Assembly (NCBI RefSeq): GCF_002929275.1
Contig: NZ_PJIK01000003.1
Span: forward strand, 310,001-374,000
Source of the DNA: Arthrobacter sp. ZGTC131
GTDB taxonomy: Bacteria > Actinomycetota > Actinomycetes > Actinomycetales > Micrococcaceae
Length of the DNA: 64,000 nucleotides
Reading direction: 5' to 3'
The translations under genes and the position numbers were made by a program. The notes under the pieces are model-generated. The model was not told where the DNA came from, searched no databases, and worked only from the letters and a program-made list of their open reading frames with translations. Below are positions 1 through 8,429 of the stretch, in pieces (positions within the stretch are counted from its first letter, which is position 1; each line of letters begins with the position of its first letter).

Positions 1-422
1 CGGAACACGAACAGCAGGTCCCCCGATCCGGCAGGGAAGGAAACAAACTGGTTCAGCCAAAGACCCGACAAGGCCACCAGCATCCCCACCACGACCAGAA
101 CCCGCCCGGCCCTCCGGTGCCAAGCCGGCTTGCGGCGCCGGAAGCTCGGCGAGAACTGGAAGGCACCGAGAACCACAAAGATGGTGGCGGTAATGATGTG
201 GACGGCCACCGGGACAGGAAGAGGGAGGCTCCCGTTATCGGTGGACCCGTCCGCGGTGCCCAGGGAAAGCGCGATGCGCCTTAGAGTGTTCGCCAGTATG
301 GGAACGAGACCCAGGGCGATCAGGCCGGTGATGAGAAGCCCGGCACGTGGTTTTGGACGCTGTCCTTCCCTGCGGCTGCGGGCAGGGGCTGGTACTGCCC
401 CTGCACTGTCCTTGCCGTCCAT
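1..422 (-). CDS. DUF2306-type membrane protein, 3' end cut by window
   Basis: The reading frame is open from an ATG at 422 to the window edge (140 codons and still open), so the C-terminus is missing. The N-terminus is basic and Pro/Arg-rich. A hydrophobic segment follows at residues 30-47 (GLLITGLIALGLVPILAN). A second segment contains the V-H-I-I plus G-A-F-Q-F pattern, and an H-R-R-A-G-R motif comes before a third segment. These histidine and arginine signatures are those of the DUF2306 family of bacterial membrane proteins of unknown function. It starts 21 bases after the stop of the membrane protein gene upstream and very probably shares its transcript. The family match is from motif recall only. 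Confidence 0.7.
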   Translation of the reverse strand, partial: MDGKDSAGAVPAPARSRREGQRPKPRAGLLITGLIALGLVPILANTLRRIALSLGTADGSTDNGSLPLPVPVAVHIITATIFVVLGAFQFSPSFRRRKPAWHRRAGRVLVVVGMLVALSGLWLNQFVSFPAGSGDLLFVF

Positions 423-443
423 CACCGATCCCGTTTCTGATCG

Positions 444-1130
444 TCACTTGGCTACGGCGCGGCCACGCCCCGGGACGGCGGTCCCGGCAGCCGGGGAAAC
501 CGTTTGGCGGGCCCTGACCCACAGCGAGTAACCCAGCCAAGCCACGGCGATACCTACGGGAAGGGCGGCGAAGCGTCCGACCGCGTGGGGAAACAGCGGA
601 AGCAGGGCGGTAGACACTGATCCCACGGCAAGCAGGATGCCCGCCCAGCGGGCGAGGATCCGGGCGCGGAAGATGGCGATGCCGAAAGTCAGTCCGCCGA
701 GGAAGTAGATCGCGAATGCGAACGTGCCGATCCCCTCCAGAGGGCCCAGGCTTCCGTCGGCTGCGGCGCCGCCGAAGATGCCCAGGATGTCCGTTGCAAT
801 GTGCGGAGCCTGCTCGGCCAGTGGCGGCAGCACGAAGGCTTCCACGAACGAGTTCGCTATGACGGTCAAGTAGAACAGTCCGAGCAGGAGAAACCCGGAC
901 AGCCCCAGCAGCCCCGTCTCCTTCACCTGCTTGAGGTACATCCCGGTGATCCCGGCAAGGCCGAGGACACCCATCGCCACGGTCAGGTAATGCACGATGG
1001 CCCAGGTGCTGCCGGCGACGTTCGCGACTTCCTCCGCCGGGTGGACGAACTGTATCGATGCGTACAGCAGTCCGGCGGCTATGGCGGCGACGCCGGCAGC
1101 TCCGCTGAGTTTGGACGGGGTGATAGTCAT
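444..1130 (-). CDS. multi-pass membrane protein of unknown function
   Basis: The protein has 228 aa and about six hydrophobic helices: near residues 10-30, 42-65, 73-97, 122-150, 155-175 and 185-205. It ends in a short basic tail. The overall look is like DUF4386 proteins, but I cannot assign a family firmly and give no function. The ATG at 1130 follows a GGGAGCG ribosome-binding sequence. The DUF2306 gene follows on the same strand 21 bases downstream, so the two likely form a small operon. Upstream lies an array of TCACCAC/GTGGTGA half-sites (1201-1242), then the end of a MalT-type regulator gene on the same strand. That regulator is the natural candidate for controlling this pair. Confidence 0.75.
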   Translation of the reverse strand: MTITPSKLSGAAGVAAIAAGLLYASIQFVHPAEEVANVAGSTWAIVHYLTVAMGVLGLAGITGMYLKQVKETGLLGLSGFLLLGLFYLTVIANSFVEAFVLPPLAEQAPHIATDILGIFGGAAADGSLGPLEGIGTFAFAIYFLGGLTFGIAIFRARILARWAGILLAVGSVSTALLPLFPHAVGRFAALPVGIAVAWLGYSLWVRARQTVSPAAGTAVPGRGRAVAK

Positions 1131-1200
1131 TTCCGCGCTCCCTTGTTTTGCTTTGCCCTGGGCATGGGTGCTGGGGGCGATTCCAAAGCTACGGATGCGT

Positions 1201-1242
1201 GTGGTGACACGGCATCACCACATGTGGTGACTGACGTGGTGA
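1201..1242. promoter_or_regulatory. array of TCACCAC/GTGGTGA half-sites, candidate operator
   Basis: Four copies of a 7-base half-site lie within 42 bases: GTGGTGA at 1201-1207, TCACCAC at 1215-1221, GTGGTGA at 1224-1230 and GTGGTGA at 1236-1242. The middle pair forms the perfect 16-base palindrome TCACCACATGTGGTGA (1215-1230). The array sits 70-110 bases upstream of the membrane protein start at 1130 and just after the stop of the MalT-type regulator gene. MalT-like ATPase regulators act as multimers on arrays of short sites, so this is a plausible target. The link is inference. Confidence 0.5.
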
Positions 1243-1262
1243 TCCCGATGGACTTGTTCCGT

Positions 1263-4001
1263 TCAGAGGACCCCGTGCTCGCGTGCCCGGCGAACTGCCT
1301 CCGCCCGGCTGTTCACTTGGAGCTTTTCGAAGATGTGCCGGGTATGGGTCCTGAGTGTGTTGAGTGAGACAAACAACTGCCGGGCAACCTCCGGGCCGCT
1401 CAGGGAAGAGTCGAGCAGCCGGAGCACTTGGAGTTCCCGTTCGCTCAGCTGGACGGGCATGCCGTCCGTGCCGCGAGGCGTGGCAGGCACCGTTTCCCCG
1501 GTGTTGGCTGCGTGGAGCAGGTGGCTAACGAAGCTGGGACAGATTCGCTCGGCGGCGGCCTTGTGCAGCAAAGCGATCATGGGTGCGCCTTCATCGAGGA
1601 ACAGCCGCACATGGCCTTCGGCTTCGGTGCGTATGAGTGCCTGTTCCAAGGCTTCGAGCGCCAAGCCCACACGGCCCTGTACCTGGTACGCCTTTGCCTT
1701 CAATACGAGGATCTCGTTGACACTGCCACCGCGCCCGGAGGCTTGGGCGGCCTGAAGCAACCGCTCGAGCAGATCGAAGGCGCCGCCGAGGGAGCCGTTA
1801 GGGTCTGCTTCCTGTTCAGCGATGAGCAGGCGGGCGAGGGTGAGGTGCTCGAATTCCCGCAGGTAGGTCAGCTCGTCACCGGCACTGAGCCTCCGCGCCC
1901 TGGCCCAGTCCGATGCTTCCCGCAGCGCCCCTTGCCCGATCCAGATCCGCGCCTTCATCGCCGGGATCGGCCGGACGTCGGGAAAGAACCCCCGCAGGTA
2001 GCGGCGCTCGGCCTCCTCCAGCAGCTCAAGGGCGCGGCCGGGGTCTCCGGACAGGTACTGGAGGCGTGCCATCACCACGAATCGGCGGTACAGGTTCTCC
2101 GGCAGGGACGCTGCCTCACCGAGCGTGATGCCCGATTCCAGGTGTGCTCTCGCGGCCGCGGGCGCGCCGGACTCACAGTACAGGGCGCTGATTCCCACAT
2201 GGAGGTCCGCGGTTGGCGGACCAGACGCTATGCCCGCAGAATCCGCGGCGGTGAGGGCTTGTTCCAGAAGACGGCGGGCCTCGGTCAGGCTGCCCCTGGC
2301 CATCCACATGTCCGCCAGGACCATGGTGCTGGCGAGTTCGTCGGCGATATTTCCCGCACCATGCAGGTTCGGGGCCACTTCGGCGAAGGTGGGCACTGCC
2401 GTGTCGAGATCACCGCGGGCCCACGCGGCCAGCCCGAGGAACCCTGCTGCCGCGGCCCGGGACAGGTGATCGCCCGGACCGCATAACTCCAACGCGCGCC
2501 GGGCATGGGCGGCGGTCCCTGTCACATCCCCCGCTGCCTGAGCCAGCGCGGCCCGGTAGACGGCGATGGTCACCGGCAGGGCGCGGAACTCTTCGCTTTC
2601 GGCTTTCAGTCCTCCGGGGAGATTACGCGTTCGTTCCCCATCCCGGGAAGCCTCTGCGAGTCCCCGTTCAGCATCCTGGAGCCGTTCCTCGACTGCATCC
2701 AGGTCACCGGAGGTGAGCATCAGCCAGGCGTAGAACACGCTGAGCACCGGGTTCCCGCGCACGATGTGGTCGGGAAGGGCGCTCAACCAGCCGCGCAGGG
2801 TTGCATCATGCCGGCTTCGTCGGATGGCCGGCAGTACCGCCTCCAGCAGCGCCCCTGCACGTTCGACGTCCCGGGCCGCCAGTGCATGCTTCAGTGCGTC
2901 CTCCAGCAGATCATGGTGCTGGTACCACTCACTGGCGCGCCGGTGCAGCGGCTTTTGGAGCTCAGGTTCCTCGTGCGAAGCACGGGCCCGGAGTACTTCG
3001 GCAAAGAGGTGGTGGTAGCGATACCACTGTCTCCGGTCGTCCAGGGGGACAACAAACAGATTCGCCCTCTCCAGGTGGTTAAGCACAGCACTGCTGCCTC
3101 CCTGGGCCGTGACCGCGTCACACAGCGGACCCGAGAGGCGGTCGAGGATGGCGGTGCGCATCAGGAAGCTCCGCACGTGGTCGGGCTGGCGCTGCAGTAC
3201 CTCCTCGACCAGGTAATCCAGGATGAAGCGGTTGCTGCCGGTGAAAGCGTCGATGAAGCCTGGCACGTCCGCGTGCCCGCGCAGGGACAGCGCGGCGAGC
3301 TGCAGGCCGGCCGCCCACCCTTCCGTCCGGGCTTCGAGGGCGGAAATGTGCTCGGCGGAAAGGCTCAGCCCCATGCACTCATTCAGGAAGGCCCCGGCCT
3401 CCTGGGCCGAAAAGCGAAGGTCGGCAGCCCGCAGTTCAGTCATCTGATCCCGCCCCCTTAAACGGGACAAAGGAAGCGGTGGGTCAGAGCGGCTTGCCAT
3501 GGCCAGATGCAGTTGGGGCGGGGAATGGTCGAGCAGGAACGCTACCGCGTCATGAACAGGGCGCGCTTCGACCGCATGGTAGTCGTCGAGTACGACGATG
3601 AACGCAGCTCCAGCCTGGGCGACGTCGTTGATGAGTGCAACCAGAACCGGTTCCGCCGCGGCGGCCTGGGTAGCGTCGAGCAGCGCTTTGGCACCGGACC
3701 CGATGCCCGCGTCCACGCCATGCATCCCGGCAACAAGATGGTTTAGGAAACGGGCAGGGTCGTTGTCGCCCGCATCCAGGGACAACCAAGCGACCCGCAC
3801 CCCGGGGTCCGCTACCCGGACGCGGCGTACCCACTGGCTCAACAAGGTGGTCTTGCCAAAACCGGCCGGGGCGCAAATCAGCGTGAGCTTCCGATCTTCA
3901 CGTGAGTCGGAGAGCAGAGGATCGACAAGCCTGGGCCGGGCGAGGGCGTGGCGTCGCGGGGCCGGAACATGGAACTTCGTGGCAAGCATGCTCATCGCCA
4001 T
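1263..4001 (-). CDS. MalT-type LuxR family transcriptional regulator
   Basis: This is a large signal-transduction ATPase regulator of about 912 aa. Near the N-terminus is a P-loop (APAGFGKTTLLSQWV), followed by a Walker-B-like stretch (FIVVLDDYHAV). A long helical TPR-like sensor region covers the middle. The C-terminal 60 residues are a LuxR helix-turn-helix (LSERELQVLRLL and later NTLRTHTRHIFEKL). This order (STAND ATPase, TPR, HTH) and length match MalT/LAL regulators, which bind an inducer and ATP and then activate promoters. I start at the ATG at 4001 (MAMSMLATKFHVP), where family similarity begins. The frame is open further upstream but would run into the TetR gene. Inducer unknown. Downstream membrane protein genes and the half-site array at 1201-1242 are the likely targets. 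Confidence 0.85.
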   Translation of the reverse strand: MAMSMLATKFHVPAPRRHALARPRLVDPLLSDSREDRKLTLICAPAGFGKTTLLSQWVRRVRVADPGVRVAWLSLDAGDNDPARFLNHLVAGMHGVDAGIGSGAKALLDATQAAAAEPVLVALINDVAQAGAAFIVVLDDYHAVEARPVHDAVAFLLDHSPPQLHLAMASRSDPPLPLSRLRGRDQMTELRAADLRFSAQEAGAFLNECMGLSLSAEHISALEARTEGWAAGLQLAALSLRGHADVPGFIDAFTGSNRFILDYLVEEVLQRQPDHVRSFLMRTAILDRLSGPLCDAVTAQGGSSAVLNHLERANLFVVPLDDRRQWYRYHHLFAEVLRARASHEEPELQKPLHRRASEWYQHHDLLEDALKHALAARDVERAGALLEAVLPAIRRSRHDATLRGWLSALPDHIVRGNPVLSVFYAWLMLTSGDLDAVEERLQDAERGLAEASRDGERTRNLPGGLKAESEEFRALPVTIAVYRAALAQAAGDVTGTAAHARRALELCGPGDHLSRAAAAGFLGLAAWARGDLDTAVPTFAEVAPNLHGAGNIADELASTMVLADMWMARGSLTEARRLLEQALTAADSAGIASGPPTADLHVGISALYCESGAPAAARAHLESGITLGEAASLPENLYRRFVVMARLQYLSGDPGRALELLEEAERRYLRGFFPDVRPIPAMKARIWIGQGALREASDWARARRLSAGDELTYLREFEHLTLARLLIAEQEADPNGSLGGAFDLLERLLQAAQASGRGGSVNEILVLKAKAYQVQGRVGLALEALEQALIRTEAEGHVRLFLDEGAPMIALLHKAAAERICPSFVSHLLHAANTGETVPATPRGTDGMPVQLSERELQVLRLLDSSLSGPEVARQLFVSLNTLRTHTRHIFEKLQVNSRAEAVRRAREHGVL

Positions 4002-4059
4002 TGTGTGAACTATACGGCGGCAAGCAGATGCTGTGTAGGGCCAACACCCCTGTCCTTGC

Positions 4060-4743
4060 TTAGCCTGCACGCGCCAAGTCACGTGCCCGTTCCAGGGCGT
4101 CGAGCACCAGGTCCAGACCGAAGCTGAATTCGTCGGCGTAGTTGTACCCCGGCTGCAGTACATGTTTGGCCATCAGCTCATAAAGGTAGGGGTATTCGCT
4201 GGCGGGCAGTTGCGCGAGCATGACGCTCGCCATGGCGGCGGCCTGTTCCTCGGTGTCAAAGGGCAGGGCCTTTTCCTGTTTGGCGTAGCCGTAAACGTAA
4301 CTGTCCAGCGCCGAGAAGGCGTGCGCCGTCATGGCCAGGGAGAAGCCCCCGTTCCTGAATGTCCCGAGCACCCTGTCGTGATGCCTCAAAGTCCCGGGAC
4401 CGGGGCTGGTTCCGGAGTCCATCAGACCGTTGGCCCACGGATGGCGCAGCAGGACTTCGCGGACCGAGACGGACCTTTTGCGCAGGGCAGTCTTCCAGTC
4501 ATCGTCATGGGACGGCAGCTCGACCTCGCCATACAGGGAATCGATCATCCCATTGAGCAGGTCCTCCTTGTTGGAGACATGGTTGTACAGCGACATCGCT
4601 TCCACCCCCAGCCCCTCCCCCAGCCGCCGCATGGAGAGCTTCTCAATGCCTTCCTCATCCGCAAGTCTGATCGCTGTCTGCAATACCCGCTCCCGGTTCA
4701 ACCGGGCCCGGCCTTCAGTTCGCTGGACACTCTTCGCCGGCAT
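4060..4743 (-). CDS. TetR family transcriptional repressor
   Basis: The protein has 227 aa. Residues 15-62 form a TetR helix-turn-helix (RERVLQTAIRLADEEGIEKL, then MSLYNHVSNKEDLL). The C-terminal helical region resembles the TetR_C ligand-binding domain of the tetracycline-repressor branch. The gene is divergent from a DUF4386 membrane protein gene (start 4833). The 89-base gap contains a perfect palindrome typical of a TetR operator, so the repressor probably controls both itself and the membrane protein. The ligand cannot be read from the sequence. The next gene downstream on the same strand is the MalT-type regulator, with its start 58 bases after this stop. Confidence 0.88.
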   Translation of the reverse strand: MPAKSVQRTEGRARLNRERVLQTAIRLADEEGIEKLSMRRLGEGLGVEAMSLYNHVSNKEDLLNGMIDSLYGEVELPSHDDDWKTALRKRSVSVREVLLRHPWANGLMDSGTSPGPGTLRHHDRVLGTFRNGGFSLAMTAHAFSALDSYVYGYAKQEKALPFDTEEQAAAMASVMLAQLPASEYPYLYELMAKHVLQPGYNYADEFSFGLDLVLDALERARDLARAG

Positions 4744-4776
4744 CTTTCACCCTTCCACTGTGACTCCATTGACAAG

Positions 4777-4824
4777 CTTACACCGTAGGCGTAGCTTACT
4801 TACATCATAAGCTTACGGCGTAAG
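4777..4824. promoter_or_regulatory. palindromic operator pair between tetR-like gene and DUF4386 gene
   Basis: CTTACGGCGTAAG at 4812-4824 is a perfect 13-base palindrome (6-base arms, one central base), ending 9 bases before the ATG at 4833. A related sequence, CTTACACCGTAGG (4777-4789), matches it at 10 of 13 positions and lies nearer the tetR-like start. A third CTTAC half-site is at 4795-4799. Both full copies follow AAG, giving repeated AAGCTTAC blocks. Position and symmetry fit binding sites for the adjacent TetR-family protein. Confidence 0.7.
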
Positions 4825-4832
4825 GAAGAACG

Positions 4833-5540
4833 ATGAGCAACCTGGTCACAGCCTCCACCGCTGCACCTGCTTCGCACCCAAGGTCCCGCCTGGACTTCCG
4901 TACGTGGTCCCCCGCCACAGCCAGCCTCGTGTCCGGCCTCGGCCTGCTGGCCATGGTGGTCCTGATGACGGCCGGCTACTTCGGCGGCGTCGTACCGCTC
5001 ATCACCCCTGGTGACGCAGCGAAGACAGCCGCGGACATCTCACAGTCAGGCATGGTGTACCTGGCCGGTGTTCTCGCCATCTTCCTGGTCACACTCATCG
5101 ACGTCCTGGCTGCAGTTGCCTGGTTCGCGCTCTTCAAGAACGTGAACCGGAAACTGTCAGCCGTTGCCGCGTGGATGCGTGTCACCTTCGCAGGCTTGTT
5201 TGCAGTGGCTACCGGCCAGCTGGCCTACGCCTACACCGTTCTCGATCAACCCGAACTGGCTCTGCACGCCATCGAATCATTCCGAACGATCTGGCTCATC
5301 AGCCTCGGACTTTTCGGCCTGTACCTCATCCTGATCGGTTACCTGGAATTCCTCTCGGTCTTCGTACCCAAAGTCTTCGGTGTACTTCTCGTCATCTCCG
5401 GCACCGGATACATCATCGACGCCATCGGGGTCGCGTTCGTCGAAGGATTCACCCCGATGTACGGGCTGTTCGCCATCATCGGCGAAACGGCCGGGATCTT
5501 CTGGCTCCTGATCAAAGGCCGGAAGCTCACCATCCGCTGA
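4833..5540 (+). CDS. DUF4386 family membrane protein
   Basis: The protein has 235 aa with about six transmembrane helices: near residues 30-55, 72-98, 108-130, 145-170, 176-200 and 206-230. A short Thr/Ala/Pro-rich N-terminal tail precedes them. The glycine-rich first helix, the I-D-V-L-A-A-V-A-W-F stretch and the late Y-L-I-L-I-G-Y-L-E-F stretch are as in DUF4386 proteins, whose function is unknown. The start is the ATG at 4833, preceded by AAGGAAG. The operator palindrome at 4812-4824 overlaps its leader, so it is probably repressed by the divergent TetR protein. It is convergent with the XRE-cupin gene and separated from it by a strong hairpin. Confidence 0.85.
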   Translation: MSNLVTASTAAPASHPRSRLDFRTWSPATASLVSGLGLLAMVVLMTAGYFGGVVPLITPGDAAKTAADISQSGMVYLAGVLAIFLVTLIDVLAAVAWFALFKNVNRKLSAVAAWMRVTFAGLFAVATGQLAYAYTVLDQPELALHAIESFRTIWLISLGLFGLYLILIGYLEFLSVFVPKVFGVLLVISGTGYIIDAIGVAFVEGFTPMYGLFAIIGETAGIFWLLIKGRKLTIR

Positions 5541-5555
5541 ACCCACAACACCGCG

Positions 5556-5597
5556 AAAAAAGCCTCACGGCCGGCCCTCTCAGACGGGCCGGCCGTG
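5556..5597 (-). terminator. intrinsic terminator of the XRE-cupin gene
   Basis: Arms at 5566-5577 (CACGGCCGGCCC) and 5586-5597 pair perfectly over 12 bases around an 8-base loop. Read on the minus strand, the hairpin is followed after five bases by six T residues (the A run 5556-5561 on the plus strand). That is a canonical rho-independent terminator. The hairpin overlaps the last codons and stop of the XRE-cupin gene and may also halt the convergent DUF4386 transcript. Confidence 0.8.
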
Positions 5598-6194
5598 CTG
5601 GTCGTGGCGCTGCTTGTTCGCCTTCGCACGGACGTGCATCCTCTCGCCCTGACCGCCAAAGACACTGAGTACTTCTGCCTGCTGATCCCCCGTGCTCCCA
5701 AACCAATGGGGCACATGAGTATCAAACTCGGCCACCTCACCCGGCCCGAGGACCAGATCATGGTCACCAAGCACAAGGCGCATCCGCCCCGAAAGGACAT
5801 AAAGCCACTCGTAGCCTTCGTGAGTCTTCAGGACAGGCTCAATCTTTGAGGTGGGGATGACGATCTTCCAGGCCTGCATGCCTCCAGGCTGGCGGGTCAG
5901 CGGAATGACCGTACGCCCGTTGGCGTTTCGGGGCTTAAGGCGGATACGGGGATCACCGACTTCAGGTGCGCCGACCAACTCATCCAAGGGCACGCGGTAA
6001 GCCTGGGCCAACGGCAGGAGCAGCTCCAGGCTCGGACGCCGCTGGCCGGACTCCAGCCGCGACAACGTGCTCTTCGAAATGCCAGTTGCAGCTGCGAGAC
6101 TCGTCAACGTCACGCCGCGCTGCATGCGAAGACGTTTGAGCCGCACCCCCACCTGGTCAAGAGCGGCGGCAATCACTGCTGGCTGGTCATTCAC
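5580..6194 (-). CDS. XRE family regulator with C-terminal cupin
   Basis: The protein has about 204 aa. Residues 15-70 form an XRE/Cro helix-turn-helix (GVTLTSLAAATGISKSTLSR, then LESGQRRPSLELLL). A cupin sensor fold covers roughly residues 100-180 (THEGYEWLYVLSGRMRLVLG, then EVAEFDTHVPHWF). Regulators of this type bind a small ligand in the cupin and act at nearby promoters. I chose the GTG at 6194 (VNDQPAVIAAAL) because family similarity begins there. The frame stays open upstream into the divergent oxidoreductase gene, which is not credible coding. The divergent flavoprotein gene starting at 6272 is the probable target. This pairing is frequent in actinobacteria. Confidence 0.85.
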   Translation of the reverse strand: MNDQPAVIAAALDQVGVRLKRLRMQRGVTLTSLAAATGISKSTLSRLESGQRRPSLELLLPLAQAYRVPLDELVGAPEVGDPRIRLKPRNANGRTVIPLTRQPGGMQAWKIVIPTSKIEPVLKTHEGYEWLYVLSGRMRLVLGDHDLVLGPGEVAEFDTHVPHWFGSTGDQQAEVLSVFGGQGERMHVRAKANKQRHDQHGRPV

Positions 6195-6271
6195 ACCGCT
6201 TATCAAACCCCCGTTTCCCGGAAACAGCAACGATTGTTGTCGAGACTGGAATTCCGGATGAACCTGAAGCC

Positions 6272-7201
6272 ATGAACGAATACGACGTAGTAATAGTAGG
6301 CGGCGGAGCCGCAGGATTATCGGCAGCCCTGGTACTGACCAGAGCCCGCCGCAAAGTCCTTGTGATCGATTCCGGTACACCCCGAAACGCCCCGGCTAGG
6401 CACATGCACGGCTTCCTCTCCCGCGACGGCCTCCCACCGGCAGAACTCCTATCCCTGGGACGGGCCGAGGTGGAAAGCTACGCGGGCCAGATCCTTGGCG
6501 GTGTTGTCACTGAACTGGTGCAGTCCGGCAGCACGGGATTTTGGGTGCTGCTGTCAGGCGGCCGGCGCATTTCCACCCGGCGGCTCCTCGTCGCCACCGG
6601 GCTCCGCGATGAACTGCCAACTATCCCCGGCCTTGCCGAACGGTGGGCGCGGGATGTCCTCCATTGCCCCTACTGCCACGGCTATGAAGTCCGTGAACAG
6701 CAGCTGGGCGTACTGGGCGGCTCCCCGGAGACAGTCCTTTACGCACAGATAATCCGTCAATGGGCAAAGGACGTCGTGCTGTTCGTACCAGCCGGGTTCC
6801 TCACGCAACTTCAGCGCTCAGAGCTCGTCGCCCGTGCCATCGGAGTCGTCGAAGGCCACATCAACCGAATCCTGACTGACGATGACCACCTGCAAGGCGT
6901 CGAAATGGACGACGGCAGGACCATCCTGCGCGACGCGCTGTTCGTACCGCCGCGCTTCGTTCCCAACAATGACCTACTCGTCGGACTCGGCTGTGAAATA
7001 GACCAAACCGGATGGGCCGTCAAAGACGGCACGGGCCAGACCACCGTGCCGGGAGCATGGATAGCAGGCAATGTCGCGAATCCCCGGGCCCAAGTCATAA
7101 CTGCGGCCGGCGAAGGATCCGCCGCCGCCATCGCCATCAACGCCCACCTGGTCGACCAGGACGTCAGGCTCGCCGTCAAGGCCTTCAACATGGGCTTCTG
7201 A
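6272..7201 (+). CDS. thioredoxin-reductase-like NAD(P)/FAD oxidoreductase
   Basis: The protein has 309 aa. An N-terminal FAD-binding Rossmann motif (VVIVGGGAAGLSAAL) is followed by an internal NAD(P)-binding region. A C-P-Y-C pair at about residues 132-135 sits at the position of the redox-active disulfide of thioredoxin reductase. The C-terminal FAD motif (TTVPGAWIAGNV) is present. The family transfers electrons from NAD(P)H through FAD to the disulfide. Because no thioredoxin gene lies beside it and a cupin regulator is divergent, it may act on a small molecule rather than as the housekeeping TrxB. It is followed 61 bases later by a small membrane protein gene. Confidence 0.85.
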   Translation: MNEYDVVIVGGGAAGLSAALVLTRARRKVLVIDSGTPRNAPARHMHGFLSRDGLPPAELLSLGRAEVESYAGQILGGVVTELVQSGSTGFWVLLSGGRRISTRRLLVATGLRDELPTIPGLAERWARDVLHCPYCHGYEVREQQLGVLGGSPETVLYAQIIRQWAKDVVLFVPAGFLTQLQRSELVARAIGVVEGHINRILTDDDHLQGVEMDDGRTILRDALFVPPRFVPNNDLLVGLGCEIDQTGWAVKDGTGQTTVPGAWIAGNVANPRAQVITAAGEGSAAAIAINAHLVDQDVRLAVKAFNMGF

Positions 7202-7262
7202 CCAAGTGTTTCCCGGCCTCAGCAACTCCCCAGCTCAAACAAAAAGCTACTAAGGAGCTCCC

Positions 7263-7511
7263 GTGCCCAGCACCTCGACAACCACCCACCCTGCACCGCC
7301 AACAAAACACCAGCTGGCACTGATGATCTGGCTCGCTGTCTTCCCCACTCTGACAGCCATCAACCTAGTCTTCGGAGACTGGCTCGCCACCCTGCACCCC
7401 GTCCTGCGCACCTTTGTCCTGGCTACCGTTGCTGTTCCCATCGTTATCTACGGCATCATGCCTCAACTTCACCGGCTGCGCACACGACTGGCGAACCGCA
7501 CCGCCACCTAG
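7263..7511 (+). CDS. small two-helix membrane protein
   Basis: An 82-aa protein starting at GTG 7263, which is preceded by a clear AAGGAG at about 7253. Two hydrophobic helices (about residues 18-38 and 47-66) are separated by the loop FGDWLATLHPVLR. A basic tail follows (HRLRTRLANR). Its function is unknown. It probably shares a transcript with the upstream flavoprotein gene. The look is similar to small membrane proteins found beside antibiotic-biosynthesis-monooxygenase-type proteins, but I cannot confirm that. Confidence 0.7.
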   Translation: MPSTSTTTHPAPPTKHQLALMIWLAVFPTLTAINLVFGDWLATLHPVLRTFVLATVAVPIVIYGIMPQLHRLRTRLANRTAT

Positions 7512-7600
7512 CCCCGCCCAAGATGCCTATTAGGACCTTACGTAAGGCTGGTTATCGGCGTTCCAAAAGCACTGAGAATAGGGGCTCCCGGCTTCCGTGA

Positions 7601-8311
7601 TCAGCGCACGAAGGCCGGAACGCAGGAGTCGTTGAAGGGCTCGAACCAGTCCTTGAGATCCATCGGGGCGAGGCCGAGCTGCATGTTCAGTTCGACGTCA
7701 CCTTCGAATCCGTCCAGCGCGTTCTGGTAGAGCATCTCGCTGTCCGTGTATTCGAGCGTGCGTCCTTCAAGCCGGCCGCGCCAGCCGTCCGCAAGGTCGA
7801 GCCCGTACAGGTCCTGAATGACTTCCACCTGGTCCAACAGGCACCGGACCGCCAGCTCCTGGGCCACACAGGACGGATGGGTCCAACCGCGGACCAGCGC
7901 CGCCGACATGTCTGTGGCAATGACCAGAAGCTGCTGCGCAAACCGGACGTCGTACTTGCCGGCATGCTTGGGCGGCAGCCCGGACAGCACGAAGCTGCCG
8001 GCGACGTCCTGCCCGGCTGATTTGGGCGAGGCTCCGCAGCTCGGCGATGTCCTCGAAGAGCTGGTCGATCAGGACGGCCGACCCCTCCCAGAGGGCGCCG
8101 GCCAGGAGCTTTGCCTGGAGCTGGCTTTTATGCCGCTGCTCGGGCGTGACCGACTGCATCCATTCCAGGTCCGCGCTCTCCAGGTCGTTCCGTTCATCAG
8201 TGCCAAGATCCTCCAGACCCGGCTTGTACCCCAGCTGCTCCAGACTGATACCGGTCAGCTCCTCACCGACGTGGATCAGGTACTCGAATAGTTCTCGTGT
8301 TCTGGGGTCAT
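7601..8311 (-). pseudogene. hypothetical protein gene broken by two frameshifts
   Basis: Three frames join into one protein-like sequence. It begins MTPEHE from the ATG at 8311. A one-base loss near 8296-8300 shifts it into a frame reading LFEYLIHVGEELTG and onward through LEWMQSVTPEQRHKSQLQAK. A one-base gain near 8022-8027 shifts it again into a frame reading SAGQDVAGSFVLSGLPPK, ending VPAFVR. Neither middle nor C-terminal frame has a good start of its own, and both have a protein-like composition for this genome. The product would be a soluble protein of about 235 aa rich in Leu, Asp and Glu; I do not recognise the family. Sequencing error is the alternative to true decay. Confidence 0.6.
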
Positions 8312-8429
8312 GGGCCTGATGCTACAGGTACGCGCCGACGGCTCCTGCTGACGCAGCCCGGACGTAGCCGACGACGTGCGTGGCCCGTGCTGACGGTCGT
8401 GAGGGCAAAGGGCAACGTTCACTTGAGGC

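Noticed and set aside
4002-4163. N-terminal extension of the MalT-type regulator
   Set aside because: The extra 54 codons lie within the TetR 3' region and have Trp/Cys/Thr-rich shadow composition; homology begins at ATG 4001.
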